Source of the DNA: Dendrolimus kikuchii
Lineage: Eukaryota > Arthropoda > Insecta > Lepidoptera > Lasiocampidae
Assembly: GCA_019925095.2 (NCBI GenBank)
Contig: CM034388.1
Span: 28,278,934 to 28,342,933 of the forward strand
Reading direction: 5' to 3'
DNA: 64,000 bases
The translations under genes and the position numbers were made by a program. Under the pieces are notes generated by a model. That model made no database searches and had not been told where the DNA came from. It worked only from the letters and a program-made list of their open reading frames with translations. This document shows, in pieces, positions 43,970 through 54,732 of this stretch (positions are counted from its first letter, which is position 1; each line of letters opens with the position of its first letter).

Positions 43970-44043
43970 AAATCAGGGGGGCTAATTCGGACCAGGAGAT
44001 TCCGAAAATTCAATTTATTAAATTTTTGTCTGTCTGTCTGTCT
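43970..44043 (+). repeat. Dispersed repeat P (copy 1)
   Basis: GCTAATTCGGACCAGGAGAT, TCCGAAAATTCAATTT and TTTTTGTCTGTCTGTCTGTC match 57887-57945 (AATTCAGACCAGGATATTCC, GTAAATGCAATTTTTAGAAT, TTCTGTCTGTCTGG). No boundaries or coding capacity. Confidence 0.5.
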
Positions 44044-44049
44044 GTTAGA

Positions 44050-44690
44050 GCATCACGATCGATATATTTTATAGTAGATGTAATTTCTAGCACTACTGGC
44101 AATGCTGCAGGTCCAGTGTGTCGACACAAGTTGCATCCCACACTAGCAACCGGCTTATCTTCTAGTATTCGAGATTTTATGAAGCTCTATGTTACGTACG
44201 GATGCTTTGAACCAACTATCGAACCACTATCTAACTATCTTTATCTTAATTTAATCGTAAACAAAACACGCAGCGTGATAAATGTTGTTGTTTTAAAAAA
44301 CTCGCTAAGTGGTCTCGTTTTGTATGTGATCAACGCTTAATAAGTCATAATTCATGGCAATATAAATCTTAATTAACATGTTTTCTAATGTTTAAATTGT
44401 ATAATGTGCAGTCTGTTTTCACAGTTATTATCTTAGAACGGTTTCTAGTTCAACGATAATTTAGTTTTGATTTATTCTTATGGATTACGTAGTTGGGTAA
44501 TAAAGTCTTTGCATGCAAGAAGAATATTAATCGTACAATAAAAAAATGTAACTGGTAACACTCTTGCGAAACAAGTGGCGCCACTTGTCTTTCTGGAGCT
44601 CTTTCTTGTTTTTATAGGAATTAGAAAAGCTACTGTTTGAGCGGGATTTATATAACAAAATACTTAGAACTTTGAGAATTGTTTTATTTG
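44050..44690. other. Unique stretch, nothing recognised
   Basis: A 104-residue plus-strand frame overlaps the TGTC repeat and has no recognisable domain. Confidence 0.35.
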
Positions 44691-44714
44691 ACATAAAGCA
44701 CATGACATTAGTTC

Positions 44715-45151
44715 CAATATACACTGTTAGGCGGTCCCAACAGCAACCTGTAGTGTCAGAGTCGAGGACACGACGCTGCACACTGCAGGAGTGCACTGCA
44801 TGGGATGAGGAACGCCGTGTTCTCGGCGTGTCTATTGGAGTAGACTTTTCGATCCCAGTTGTGGTTTTGGGTATGGTCAGGAGCGCTACCGAATGGGGCG
44901 CCGTTGCCTCCTTCTGTGAGACAGTCATGTCAGAAGGAAGCGGCGGAGCGGGAGAGGAAAAGGACTACGCGACTACCCTCAAGGGAACGACGGACAAAAT
45001 GTCGCCGGAGAGCAGAAAACGACCTCCAGCAGCCATAGACACACAGCCGCGAGTGATGTCTGCCAAGGAATCGTTCGCACCCAGACCATTGAGACGGGAA
45101 CGTGCAGGTGTTCCTTGCGCTCCCCTGTTATCTCGTGCTGTTGACGGTTGA
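44715..45151 (+). pseudogene. R1-type LINE protein, C-terminal fragment
   Basis: The open frame reads RRCTLQECTAWDEERRVLGV, SIGVDFSIPVVVLGMV, then ATEWGAVASFCETVMSEGSG and a basic tail RKRPPAAIDTQPRVMSAKES to the stop. It matches the R1-type C-terminus at 18923-19255 in order: LQEC.AW, D.S.P.VV..MV, W.AV.SFCE.VM. Upstream, EDTTLHT appears in another frame, so a small deletion at about 44783-44790 separates the histidine of the zinc knuckle from LQEC. GC-rich relative to flanks. 5' part absent. Confidence 0.78.
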
Positions 45152-45426
45152 CGGACCGGGACTGTTTATCCCCGGTCCGTCGCGGCGTTGGCCCTGTCTT
45201 GGTCCCGTGGTCCTGACTTCTAGTGAGATGGAGAACGCAGAGTTGTTTTAGAGAGTATTTTGGCAACTAGCCGGTGACTCCCACACTACTCTACTGTTAT
45301 GTCTCAACAGTGGACTGTCCCCAAACGAATTTTTTATTTCAAAATATAAATAACAACTCTACAATTTGTTCTGATTTCTTAATACAGAAATTATCAAATA
45401 CATCAAGCAAATACCAGACTGAATAT

Positions 45427-46083
45427 TTAACAATAGATAACACTTTTCGCTTCATCAACTTTCATTAATCTTTTCATATTAATACGATTATTTAAACTAC
45501 TTTTTATCTGACCTTTCTTCAAAATATCTTCAATTTGATCATGGTGAGTACGTCTTGGTCTACCCGCACCGTCTCTACCAGTCACATTGCTGTCATAAAC
45601 TTGTTTTGTGATTCTGCTTTCATTTGTTTTCTCTGCATGCCAAAACCACCTTAACATTCCTTTTTCAACTCTTGTCACTACATCTTCTTTCAATCCACAA
45701 AGTTCCCTTATCACAATGTTTCTTATCATATAGTTCACATTAACCTTACATATACTTCTCAAAGCTCTCATTTCAACTGCATTTATCCTACTTTCATGCT
45801 TCTTCTGCCATACCCAACTTTCATTGCCGTACATTAGCGCTGGTACTAATACCCCTTGATGGATAGCCAGATGTGCCTTTACAGACACTTTTCGGCTGTT
45901 CATAAAAGAGTTCAGCGCTCCATTTACCTTATTATCTGCCATTACTCTGCTTTCAATATCACTTTCATGCTTTCCGTCTCTGGTAACCATGCGCCCTAGG
46001 TAAACAAACTCTTTAACTTGCTCTAGCCTTTCATTTCCTATCTGTACGTTACACATTGTCATCCCTTCATCAATTTCAAACAC
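45427..46083 (-). pseudogene. Non-LTR retrotransposon protein, C-terminal 218 aa
   Basis: The longest coding remnant in the window. It reads EQVKEFVYLGRMVTRDGKHE, SDIESRVMADNKVNGALNSF, HLAIHQGVLVPALMYGNESW, VWQKKHESRINAVEMRALRS, LKEDVVTRVEKGMLRWFWHA, ESRITKQVYDSNVTG, GRPRRTHHDQIEDILKKGQI and NRINMKRLMKVDEAK before a stop. This is the thumb and C-terminal region of a LINE reverse transcriptase; the palm with the catalytic YADD is missing. The expected W.S.VSAYP end is also cut. AKTKVIVFE-like sequence continues upstream to about 46110 across a break. It is a distant relative of the RA family. Confidence 0.85.
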
Positions 46084-46109
46084 TATAACTTTCGTTTTCT
46101 CTATATTTT

Positions 46110-46510
46110 ATTTTTTGTTCTCTACATTAACCATAGATGGAGGCACTAATACCAAAGTGAGTTTGTGGCGCTACTAGTTACAAATGCTTTTAACACCACA
46201 AGAATTTCTATCGGGTACGACTCTAAAAGTTCCGCAAGGGAAGCCGCATGCATAGCCCAAGTTTAACGAAAATTGACATCAATTAAAAGACTTTTTCTCA
46301 CGTGTCCTGAATATTATGATTGGTCGTCAATTGCACTGAATACAATCTTATCGGTGATCAGATCTCTGCATCACCGGTCCATCACCAATAAATATGTCAA
46401 CGGACGGAAATGAAGGACGCGCAGGCATTGGCATAATTTGACGTTCGATCAAAATACATATCTGGATCTGGAACGTATCTGAGTTTACGCGTAGGGTTGC
46501 CTTACCTTTA
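46110..46510. other. Unique stretch, nothing recognised
   Basis: No repeat or coding domain recognised. Confidence 0.35.
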
Positions 46511-46514
46511 CCTT

Positions 46515-46822
46515 TTTACAAGCTGTTATTTAACTTGCAATGGATGTACCTATGTATGTATGTATGTATGTAAGTTCGGGTGGAATTTGGATTGAGCTGA
46601 AATTGCACGCATATGTATATCGCGTGACAATGCAATAATATGGTAACATGGAGCTGGTCTGATGATGGAGTCGGAGGGTGGCCATAGGAATTCCTGTACT
46701 AAACAAGATAGACCCGTCGTGTTTGGGCTCGTTTTACTTGACTTGGATAGCACTCTGCTACTACATGATATTCAGGATCTCAAAAGCTTGTATTTAAAAA
46801 CCTTTTTAAAAAAGCTTATTAA
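46515..46822 (+). mobile_element. Dispersed repeat R (copy 1)
   Basis: Starts TTACAAGCTGTTATTTAACT and ends AACCTTTTTAAAAAAGCTTA. Blocks TATATCGCGTGACAATGCAA, TGATGATGGAGTCGG and CCCGTCGTGTTTGGGCTCG match the reversed copy at 54028-54300. Ends carry inverted AAGCTT-containing sequence. Non-coding, probably a MITE. Confidence 0.7.
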
Positions 46823-46881
46823 AGTGAAACTTCCTTAGAACCGTTGTGATTTGAAACTCGATGAAACGAAAAAGCGACCTT
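46823..46881 (+). mobile_element. MITE family F end (copy 3), interrupted by RA
   Basis: AAGTGAAACTTCCTTAGAAC, GTTGTGATTTGAAACTCGAT and GAAACGAAAAAGCGACC form the F left end directly after repeat R. It is cut by RA copy 8; the sequence beyond 47175 continues as ATGAGATAGTATAC. Confidence 0.65.
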
Positions 46882-46893
46882 AAAATGATTAAA

Positions 46894-47163
46894 GAATGCA
46901 TGATGAAAGAATGACTAAACAGATATACAATGCAAAAGTGGATGGATGCAGAAGTCGTGGAAGGCCACGACACACCTTCCATGATCAAATTGATCGTGTA
47001 CTAGCAGAAGGTGATGTCAGAAGCCTTAAGAACAGACGAGCGTGCATAACAAGAGCTATGAACATCAAAGAAGCAAGTGAGGTGTGTAAGAATAAGCCTG
47101 AATGGCGCTCTATTGTTCGTGCCTACCCCGCAAGGGAACTGGCGTGAAGTTATGTATGTATGC
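46894..47163 (+). mobile_element. LINE 3' end, family RA (copy 8), 12-bp TSD
   Basis: AAAATGATTAAA flanks at 46882-46893 and 47164-47175. The plus strand encodes 83 residues, MHDERMTKQIYNAKVDG, GRPRHTFHDQIDRVLAEGDV, NIKEASEVCKNKPEWRSIV and AYPARELA before the stop, then a TATGTATG tail. Sense is on the plus strand, opposite to most RA copies. Confidence 0.92.
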
Positions 47164-47179
47164 AAAATGATTAAAATGA

Positions 47180-47640
47180 GATAGTATACATTACATTTAA
47201 TAATTTAAACACTAGGCTCATATGGATAGTTATTCCTACTATCATCTGTAAACAGCCAGTAATATTTGAGAAAAGTAACTGTGACATAAAAACCCAACAG
47301 ATATGACCAACTTTACTTGACTCTTATTTAACTTATCCGTCCTAACTTTCCTCCCCCGATTCAGAACCGTAAAAACTTTTCGATGTTAAATTGAATATCT
47401 TTGATTAGATATAGCTGTGTTCATATTTTGCCAGAAATTCAAGACGTTTGGGAATTGTATGTGGATAAACGTGTTTCAAGGCGATAACTCAATTTCGAGA
47501 ATTACTTTTGGAAAGACGAATGGGAAGTCGATAATGCTACTCGCTTTGTGATCGCGTGAGGTAATGTCGAATCATTCGTGTAATTACTTTGCAAGAGATT
47601 GATTGCGAGAAATCAAAACCTAGCAAGTGGGTTATAGCAA
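47180..47640. other. Unique stretch, nothing recognised
   Basis: No repeat or coding domain recognised. Confidence 0.3.
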
Positions 47641-47646
47641 AAAAGT

Positions 47647-48066
47647 TCAACGGACAAGTGGAAAAACGAATCGCAACAAAATGTTCATTTGAAGTTTTAC
47701 GGACAGGTTTTCAAATTGGACAAGTACATTAACAATCTGCCCGTAAAACTTCGAGTTAAAACTTTGTTGCAATTCGTTTTTCCACTTGTCCGTTGAAGTT
47801 TCACTTCTACTATGTGTCCCAGCACACATTTCGATTTTTCGCCGGTTTACTGCAAATTATGATTTGGTTAGGTTAGGTACATTTTAATTAATGCATTTTT
47901 TATTTAAACATATTTTATTTTATCAAATAGAAAAACTGAATTCGATCCGGACCCAATAAAAATATCGATAGTCTATTCTAACATTATGCCGCCCTTCCAA
48001 GCGGCCGTAACGCTTTTTCGTGACAGAAAAATCCGAAGACCCCGTCTATATAGAAGTTTCACTTCA
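47647..48066 (+). mobile_element. Foldback MITE, family G (copy 2, best preserved)
   Basis: A near-perfect internal foldback: arm 47647-47707 (TTCAACGGACAAGTGGAAAA...) pairs with 47738-47797 across a 30-base loop, about 85-90% complementary. After it come GAAGTTTCACTTCTACTATG, CCAGCACACATTTCGATTTT, an AT-rich middle, GCGGCCGTAACGC, TTTCGTGACAGAAAAATCC and the end GAAGTTTCACTTC. Transcripts would form a strong hairpin. Confidence 0.85.
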
Positions 48067-48079
48067 ATAAATAAAAAAA

Positions 48080-48392
48080 TGTGTATGTGTGGGTGTGCAG
48101 TTAACACGCAGTAGAAGTGAAACAAAGTGTGACAAAGGGTGGGAGGGATTCTAAATTTCGTGACGTCACACTTCATATATTATAACCATTATAATATATT
48201 TAAGCTTTAAAACACAAAATTTTAAGTATTAACGAAAAACTTCAAAACATTTCCAACTCTAACTATATGAGCATAGTGTTTAAATTATTAAATGTAACGT
48301 ATTCTATCTGATTCTCATCATTTTTAGTGTCGCTATTTCGTTTCATCGAGTTTCAAATCACAACGATTCTAAAGAAGTTTCACTTTAAAAAT
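48080..48392 (-). mobile_element. MITE family F (copy 4)
   Basis: Reverse orientation. The plus strand starts with GTGCAGTTAACACGCAGTAG and AAGTGAAACAAAGTGTGACA and ends with TGTCGCTATTTCGTTTCATC, GAGTTTCAAATCACAACG and ATTCTAAAGAAGTTTCACTT. Includes GTGACAAAGGGTGGGAGGGA, also found near 58960 in another element. It abuts foldback G. Confidence 0.65.
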
Positions 48393-48621
48393 CGCATGAA
48401 CGCCATTCAAAAATATTTGACATTGGCTATTTGTTACGTTTTACATGTTTTGACAAGCACAATATACATCGCCTGGCAAGACTATTGTGGAGGGAACTTT
48501 ATTCTAAAAAGGTCAGTTGCTAGGTTTTAAAATTGTGCATATAAAGTCTTTAGGGAACCGGCAGACACATGGAGAATATGCTACATATTTGACAGTCAAA
48601 TCATCTGAGTTACTTTTTATT

Positions 48622-49140
48622 ATCTTACAAATTTTCTTAACTTTTCGCGACTAGTATACGTTTTACGGTTCTAGGCGCGGTAATTTATTTGATTTATATT
48701 ATTCCGACATTTCGCCTACTTTTCAGTAGCCGTGATCACTAAACACAAAGATGTCAAGTGTCAATGAGTATTGTTAAAGTTAAGTTAAAGTTAGTTTGTT
48801 ATCCTACCACCAAGTTTTCATTTGAATTATTTAATTTTGTTTCTGGTTATTATTTACTCTATGGGAGCCTAATCTAATTTACTACCGCTTCGATTAGGCT
48901 CCCATAGAGTAAATAATAACCATAAACAAAATTAAAATTAACAAGTTGGCTGTAGGCTAAATAAAACTTTAACAATACTCGTTGACACTTGACATCTTTA
49001 TCTTCCGTGATCACGGCCACTGAAAAGTGGCCGAAACGTCGGAAAAACCAAAATCAAATAAAATTACCGCACTTAAAACCGTTAAAATGTAGTTTTATTA
49101 TGTATACAAGTCGCGAAAACTTAAGAAAATATTACTTTAT
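48622..49140. mobile_element. Penelope-like pLTR pair forming a 0.5-kb palindrome
   Basis: Arm 48622-48873 and arm 48893-49140 are inverted copies separated by about 19 bases. Both match the Penelope 3' region at 14880-15185: TGTCAAGTGTCAA, the GTGATCAC fold, CTATGGGAGCCTAAT. The turn lies inside the CCGCTTCG module. Right of it, 49150-49222 continues with AAGAAGCGGCGCAAGG and TTCAGCAAACATACCTAG. The left arm has a decayed fold; the right arm (49003-49044) is best preserved. Confidence 0.85.
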
Positions 49141-49222
49141 ACTAGACAAGGACGGAACAATTTGACTTGAAGAGAAGAAGCGGCGCAAGGCACTCTTCAG
49201 CAAACATACCTAGTTCTAATAA

Positions 49223-49499
49223 TCTATATATATAAAAGAAACTATTTATAACTCAAGAACGGCTGTACCGATTTGGCTGAAAATTGGTCGGGACGTAGCT
49301 CAGAACCAGGAGACGGACATAGGATACTTTTTATCCCGTTGGGATAAAAAGTTGGGACCGATTTTGGTGATTTTGTTTTTGTGTATTTGAATGGGTTCCC
49401 GGATAGTTTAAATCCACAATAGGAATCGGTAGGTGGCGCTGGGATCGAGTTCTAGATTTTTATTTTTCAGAGCAGGACAACATCTGCCGGGGCCGCTAG
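49223..49499 (+). mobile_element. Non-autonomous Helitron proved by empty-site comparison
   Basis: Starts TCTATATATATAAAAG and ends CTGCCGGGGCCGCTAG between A (49222) and T (49500). The flanks joined, TAATAA|TTTTATATAAT, match the unoccupied Penelope sequence at 15175-15190 exactly. No TSD and no lost base, as expected for rolling-circle insertion. Belongs with subfamily B by its 3' end; has no coding capacity. Confidence 0.95.
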
Positions 49500-49519
49500 T
49501 TTTATATAATATTAAAATG

Positions 49520-51625
49520 GGTGGGAGGAATAATAAAAAGGTTTGATGATCATTTGAGAGTTGTCCTTGTTATTGATATATATCTTACAAATTGTCGCAT
49601 CAGATTTTGTATGGATGTATTGTAAATCATAACTAATTTTAAAGAGCCAAGTCACTTTTTGAGTATTGTTGATTAAATGGTAATTAAAATTATACTTGGA
49701 TTTATGATGACTTAAGTTCCTATAAGAATGAATATGATATTTTTGACAACCCTGTCCATAGCGAATCGTTTTGAAGACATGTAATAAAGATCTAAGAGAA
49801 CCTCCCATGATCTGATGGTCCGAGATAAGCGGCTTCAGATCATCACTACAGATAAACACTCAACATTTGAAAGTATAAAATGTTTGGACATCGTACGGAA
49901 TCTTTCACGTGCGGTACTCACAAATATGACGGTCTGTCTTAACTTACAACACTCCTCTAAAATCTACTGTGAATACTACCGCATAAAGGTCAATTTCCTT
50001 CGCGTTCTTTTTGAAAACAGCCCTTAAAATGTTGATTCGAAATTATGGTCTTTAAGTTAGCGGGGAAAGGTTGGATTTTGCTTTCTGTTAAATGTTATCG
50101 AGACTCCATCGCTTGACTTTCGCACGATTGATCGATAGTATTTTTTGCGAGGTCTTTATTTATAAAACAATTGAACGTTTCGATAAATGCGCTCCCTTAC
50201 CAACTGACCGGGACATCTCTATGTGCAAAAAATACATGTCTATTTCGAAAGAACGTGCCGCAAAAAGTCGGTACTTTTATACCTTTATGTTTTGCTTTTT
50301 ACGGATTTCAAGTTTGGAAATGAAAATTATTTTATTTTTCATTCCTTATAAAGTAAAGAATAAAATATTTTATTTATTTTATGAATTTCTTTCGCATTTG
50401 ATAAATCTTGGCGTCCTAACTATTAATATTTGTTTTTTACGTTGTCACGTCTTAATTAATCAATTGATCGTCATGAAATTTTGCATACACGTCTTCAGGG
50501 GTTTAGAAAAAGACAGGATACATTTTATCCAGAATAAAGAACTGTTTCCAAGGGATGTAAAATAAAGTAAATAGATGGCGTTTTTTATTTCACTTTTGAC
50601 GTTTGCACATCTGTCAAGTTACATATTTCTTGACAGTAAAACCCACATCAAACAAATGACATAATTGTCATACTTTATAGTTGTGGGTGACGTAATAGTG
50701 ATGTTCTGTGAGTCATGTATCGCACAGACTGTTAAACCATCGACACTATACGTAAATAAATCGAAACTAATCGATTTGAAAAAAAATGTCCTATTTTAAA
50801 GAAAAATAATACCGCAATGATATGGGTATATTTATTACACGATATAATATTTTTAGCAAAAAAATAAGCTAAATTGATTAAAACATATTTATAAATGAAG
50901 TCAATTTTTATAACAAATCGAGTCGGTAACGTATTAGGACATTACTAATTGATCTGTCATCAAGCTGTCAAAAGTAAAATAAATGCTTGGATAGGGTATA
51001 TATAGATTACATTACATAACGTAGGTTGTAAGGTTGCAATGACATTTTATTATTATTCTAGTGTACATAGGCACTATTTTGTCATCTAAGTAAAACAGAA
51101 TTGTTGACAAAATCTAAATTAACGCGAGCAAAGCCGTAGGTAAAAGCTAATCGAAAAGGGAATTTAAAATCGAGAACCGATAGTACGTTGACCCAATACG
51201 TAAGCTCACGCGGAATCCACCAGCTCGTCAGAGGTAATTGTCATTTCATTATAGAAGTATTCGGTGACTCTGTCAGCGTCGGCTCGTATCGAAATTATCT
51301 ATAATCGATTCAGAACCGATTTTTGATTGTTTATTTGATTTTTGTAGTACACATTGTTAAGTTAAGAAGCAATATTGAAGCTGTAGGCCAGTTTTTAGTT
51401 AAAAAAGGTTTCTTTCGGTTAAATTATTTGCTTTAATTTTTTTTGGGAATTTGTAGCAAGTTTGGTAAAAGCAAAATCTTCATCTCCGTCCGTATACGTA
51501 ATTATCTGACCAGATCCTAGCAATATGACGCAAGCACTACTATATATTGATAATAACATTTGTTCCAAGTATTGCCACCTGTTATTGTACTATTGCAGTA
51601 ATATTTACGGGTAGTTGTGTTTACT
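49520..51625. other. Long stretch with little recognised
   Basis: A plus-strand frame of 157 residues (50092-50565) is the longest not tied to a repeat, but it is AT-driven, hydrophobic and without a known domain; I do not call it a gene. GATCGTCATGAAATTTTGCA near 50466 is a string often found in Helitron bodies. TATTCGGTGACTCTGTCAGC near 51260 is GC-richer and unique. Confidence 0.35.
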
Positions 51626-51627
51626 AA

Positions 51628-51872
51628 TCTTATACTAATATATAAAGCTGAAGAGTTTGTTTGTTCGCTTGAACGCGCTAATCTCAAGAACTACTGGTCT
51701 GATTAGAAAAATTCTTTCAGTGTTAGGTAGCCCATTTATCGAGGAAGGATATAGGCTATAATATATCATCACGCTAAGACCAATAGGAGCGGAGCACCAA
51801 TGAAGAATGTTTCAAAATCGGAGGGCTTTTTTAACTTTTCCACACGGATGAAGTCGAATGCGAGTGTGCCTT
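51628..51872 (+). mobile_element. Helitron, subfamily A (copy 3), decayed 3' end
   Basis: Starts TCTTATACTAATATATAAAG after A (51627). Body includes GAACGCGCTAATCTCAAGAA, AGTGTTAGGTAGCCCATTTA and ATCACGCTAAGACCAATAGG. The 3' end GATGAAGTCGAATGCGAGTG has lost the clean GCGGGCACAGCTAG. Confidence 0.72.
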
Positions 51873-51874
51873 GT

Positions 51875-52720
51875 AACGAAATATCGGTCTGCCTTCGACT
51901 TTGGTCGGATGCACATGTCACGGTAGCTCTCTTTGTTGGCTAATTAATTGTACTTTCGATCGGCATTCTTCGTTCGGCAGTCGAATTAAACAGAGTTCTG
52001 CGTTTTGCTGTATAAATCCTCCACTAACAATATGTATGTCTGTGTGTGTAAACAGCCGCACATTGCAAATGTTTGACAAGCCCTTTGACACGTGTAGTAA
52101 TAAATATGAATGAGAGTATATTTTCCTAACGTCCCCGAGGCTGGGTCGGAATTGAATGTAGCGGAAAGAACGACATTGTTATTCAGTCAGCCATTGTGTA
52201 CATATGAAAAATAAGGTGTTTCTCTATTCTTCGTCTGTACAATATATGCTTGGAGAGCAATGCAATTTTTCTTGTGTACTATTTTGTTTGTTGTTCAACT
52301 CGCCACAATAGCAGGTAAAGGTAATAACTACATACATCCCTCGTAGATGTATTATAAAATAATTAGGTTTCGTTGGTTGATTTTGAAATTTTGATTCAAT
52401 TAAATCATTATTTTGTTTCAATTTCAGTAGTTATACTAATCCTCAGTTTTATTATAGATTTTTCTGTCGCTAGTCGAGTTTTTGGCAGGTTTCATACATT
52501 AACAGTCTTGATTTGTAAATTTCGTAGTTATAATTTCCTTCAGGGGAGGAACTGTTCAGAATAATGACTTCGTCTTCTTTATACTATCGCAGCGCTTGCC
52601 ATCAGCTAGAAGAACCTTTCCGTGGTGCACCTTGGAGATTTGAACTGAACTTCTATGTGAGGTTCCGATAGTACTACGATATGGGATTTTTCAAAAAGAG
52701 TATTATATAATTTCTTTAAG
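51875..52720. other. Unique stretch, nothing recognised
   Basis: Short frames of 63-77 residues have no recognisable domain. No repeat shared with the window. Confidence 0.35.
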
Positions 52721-52724
52721 GCTG

Positions 52725-52832
52725 GGAGCGCGTTGGTGACATGTACCATATCTGGTGGTAGTCTATAGGCGACGGTAACCGCTTTTCATCTGGTGGACCG
52801 TCAGGATGTCTGCTGGACTACAGCAATCAAAA
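52725..52832 (+). mobile_element. Retroposon RB (copy 12), old fragment
   Basis: TCTATAGGCGACGGTAACCG, CTTTTCATCTGGTGGACCGT and ACTACAGCAATCAAAAGAAG correspond to the last third of RB with many changes. Confidence 0.6.
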
Positions 52833-52839
52833 GAAGCTG

Positions 52840-53550
52840 TTACCTGGTAATTGTAACACTGATCATATCGTCGGCGTTAGTGCAGAACTTTTTAATTTCA
52901 TTTTTTGGTGACATTTTTTTTGTCATATTGTTACACATTACATGCAATAATTTGTAATGTAATGTAAAAGAAATGTATTTACAAGGTCCAGTATTGAGAT
53001 CGACGATATGTAACAATTTGACGAAAAAAATAGATTAAATAGAAATATGTAACTACAAGGTCCTGCACTGTTATGTTCTTATAATAATTGCCTAAGCAGC
53101 GTTTGCGTCCTGGTTATGATTCGAACCCACATCATTTGATTAAGACACGAATGCTTTGTTATTTATGAAGACGTTAAGAAATACAAATTGACATAGAGAA
53201 ATTACTTGCAACAAAGTCTCTTACAGGATTAATGCAACTTGAAAAAACATTGAAGTCGGAAATTTGTTATTATAACAGTCCCAACTTTTTTGCGACTACA
53301 ATTCGAGCGAGCATTCGCTGTGACAGATGTACAGACGACATCCACTTACGTAATGACCATGTCGTTGATAAATGGATGGATGTCAGACTCAAGTTTGATT
53401 CACGGGCTTTCATGTTCATTATGCGTTCTGACTTATTACGAAATATAGAAGTGCCGCAGATTTAGGTGAAGTTTGCTCACATTGCCTTCATAGTCTAATT
53501 TTTCTAGTATTCGATATGTGCAGCAAATGTATAATTTCATACGATTTTTT
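52840..53550. other. Unique stretch with a SINE N scrap at about 53085-53160
   Basis: TTGCGTCCTGGTTATGATTC followed by GAACCCACATCATTTGATT looks like the antisense promoter end of SINE N (box B complement). The rest has no recognised feature. Two GTAACTACAAGGTCC/ATTTACAAGGTCC strings recur about 70 bases apart. Confidence 0.4.
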
Positions 53551-53553
53551 TTT

Positions 53554-53862
53554 AATGCATGCAGGAGTGCAGCAGACAGGCAGACGGTCCACTTTATAGA
53601 AAGCGGTTACCATCGCCTATAGACATTTACAACACCAAAGGTGGTACAAATGCGCTGCTGCTCTCTTAAGGGTCACTGGAACCTGGTCACTAATGCCGGA
53701 ACACAACTCAAGGTTGTTATGGCAACATGCTTTAGACCAGGGGTGGTAGCCATCCAGTCGAGCAAATGCCCTACTACCTGGCTGTGGGTTGTTTAGTCGC
53801 CTATTACGACAGGCCGCCCGGCCGCAGGAAATTGTATTCTTTCTCTGTTCCTACAAAAACTG
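53554..53862 (-). mobile_element. Retroposon RB (copy 13), near full length
   Basis: Antisense, from GCAGGAGTGCAGCAGACAGG through all blocks to GGAAATTGTATTCTTTCTCT and GTTCCTACA. Few differences from copy 9. Confidence 0.85.
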
Positions 53863-54027
53863 AACAGAACATTCTTAATTCATACAATGTTCCAAAATAA
53901 ATTCCTACATACAGTCGTAATGCTAAGTACTATTGGTGGTCTTTTCGCTGGAAGTGACTTCTTCCAGACAATTGGATAGTTCTGTCTATCCAAAGGTTGT
54001 CTGGAAGAAAAATAAACAATGCGAACT

Positions 54028-54300
54028 CAAATAAGCTTTTTTAAAAAAGGTTTTTAAATACAAGCTTTTGAGATCTTGGATATCATGTAGCAGCAGAGCG
54101 CTAGAGCCAAGACAAGTGAAACCAGCCCAAACACGACGGGTCTCTCTTGTTTAGTACAGTGCCGACTCCATCATCAGCTCAGCTTCATGGTACCATATTA
54201 TTGCATTGTCACGCGATATACACATACGTGCAAAATTTCTGCTCAATCGGAAACTGGTACATACATACATCCATTGCAAGTTAAATAAAAGCTTGTAAAA
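54028..54300 (-). mobile_element. Dispersed repeat R (copy 2)
   Basis: Reverse copy of 46515-46822: TTTTTAAATACAAGCTTTTG, AACACGACGGGTCTCTCTTG, TTGCATTGTCACGCGATATA, ACATACATCCATTGCAAGTT. A short segment (GGCCATAGGAATTCC in copy 1) is absent here. Confidence 0.7.
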
Positions 54301-54309
54301 TCATTACAA

Positions 54310-54730
54310 GTGGTCTACAAGACAAGAAGAGGTGCCTGAGATAATTGCACTGCATTGCATTAGTTGCCGACTGAGCGTATATCAAAAACTAAACATAACA
54401 CAAGCCTTAGTAATCGTCGAAAAACTCTCCCCATTTTGCTTACAAGCTCGAGGCTTGTATTACGCTATGTGTCACCCAAGCAGTGACATTGGCATTGAGT
54501 GATCGCAATATTATGTAAAACATAGCGGGGTGGTAATTGGTACGCGACAAGACATGTCTAGCCAAGGCGGCAGTGGACAGTAAACGGTTTATAATTGCCA
54601 TTTTATGTACTTGGAATAGTTTGTCAAGTTATTGGTGAAGGTTATGCGGTAGGTTTATTCAGCATATAAATCGAGATTAATTAAAACTCACGACATTGTA
54701 TTCTATAAACAAAAACCTTTAAAATAATTA
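54310..54730. other. Unique stretch, nothing recognised
   Basis: No repeat or coding domain recognised. Confidence 0.3.
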
Positions 54731-54732
54731 TT

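Noticed and set aside
44026..44340. 104-residue open frame starting in the TGTC repeat
   Set aside because: Starts inside a simple repeat and has no domain similarity that I recognise.
50092..50565. 157-residue plus-strand open frame, longest not tied to a repeat
   Set aside because: AT-driven, hydrophobic composition, no recognisable domain, no promoter or splice support, and part of it resembles a Helitron body string.
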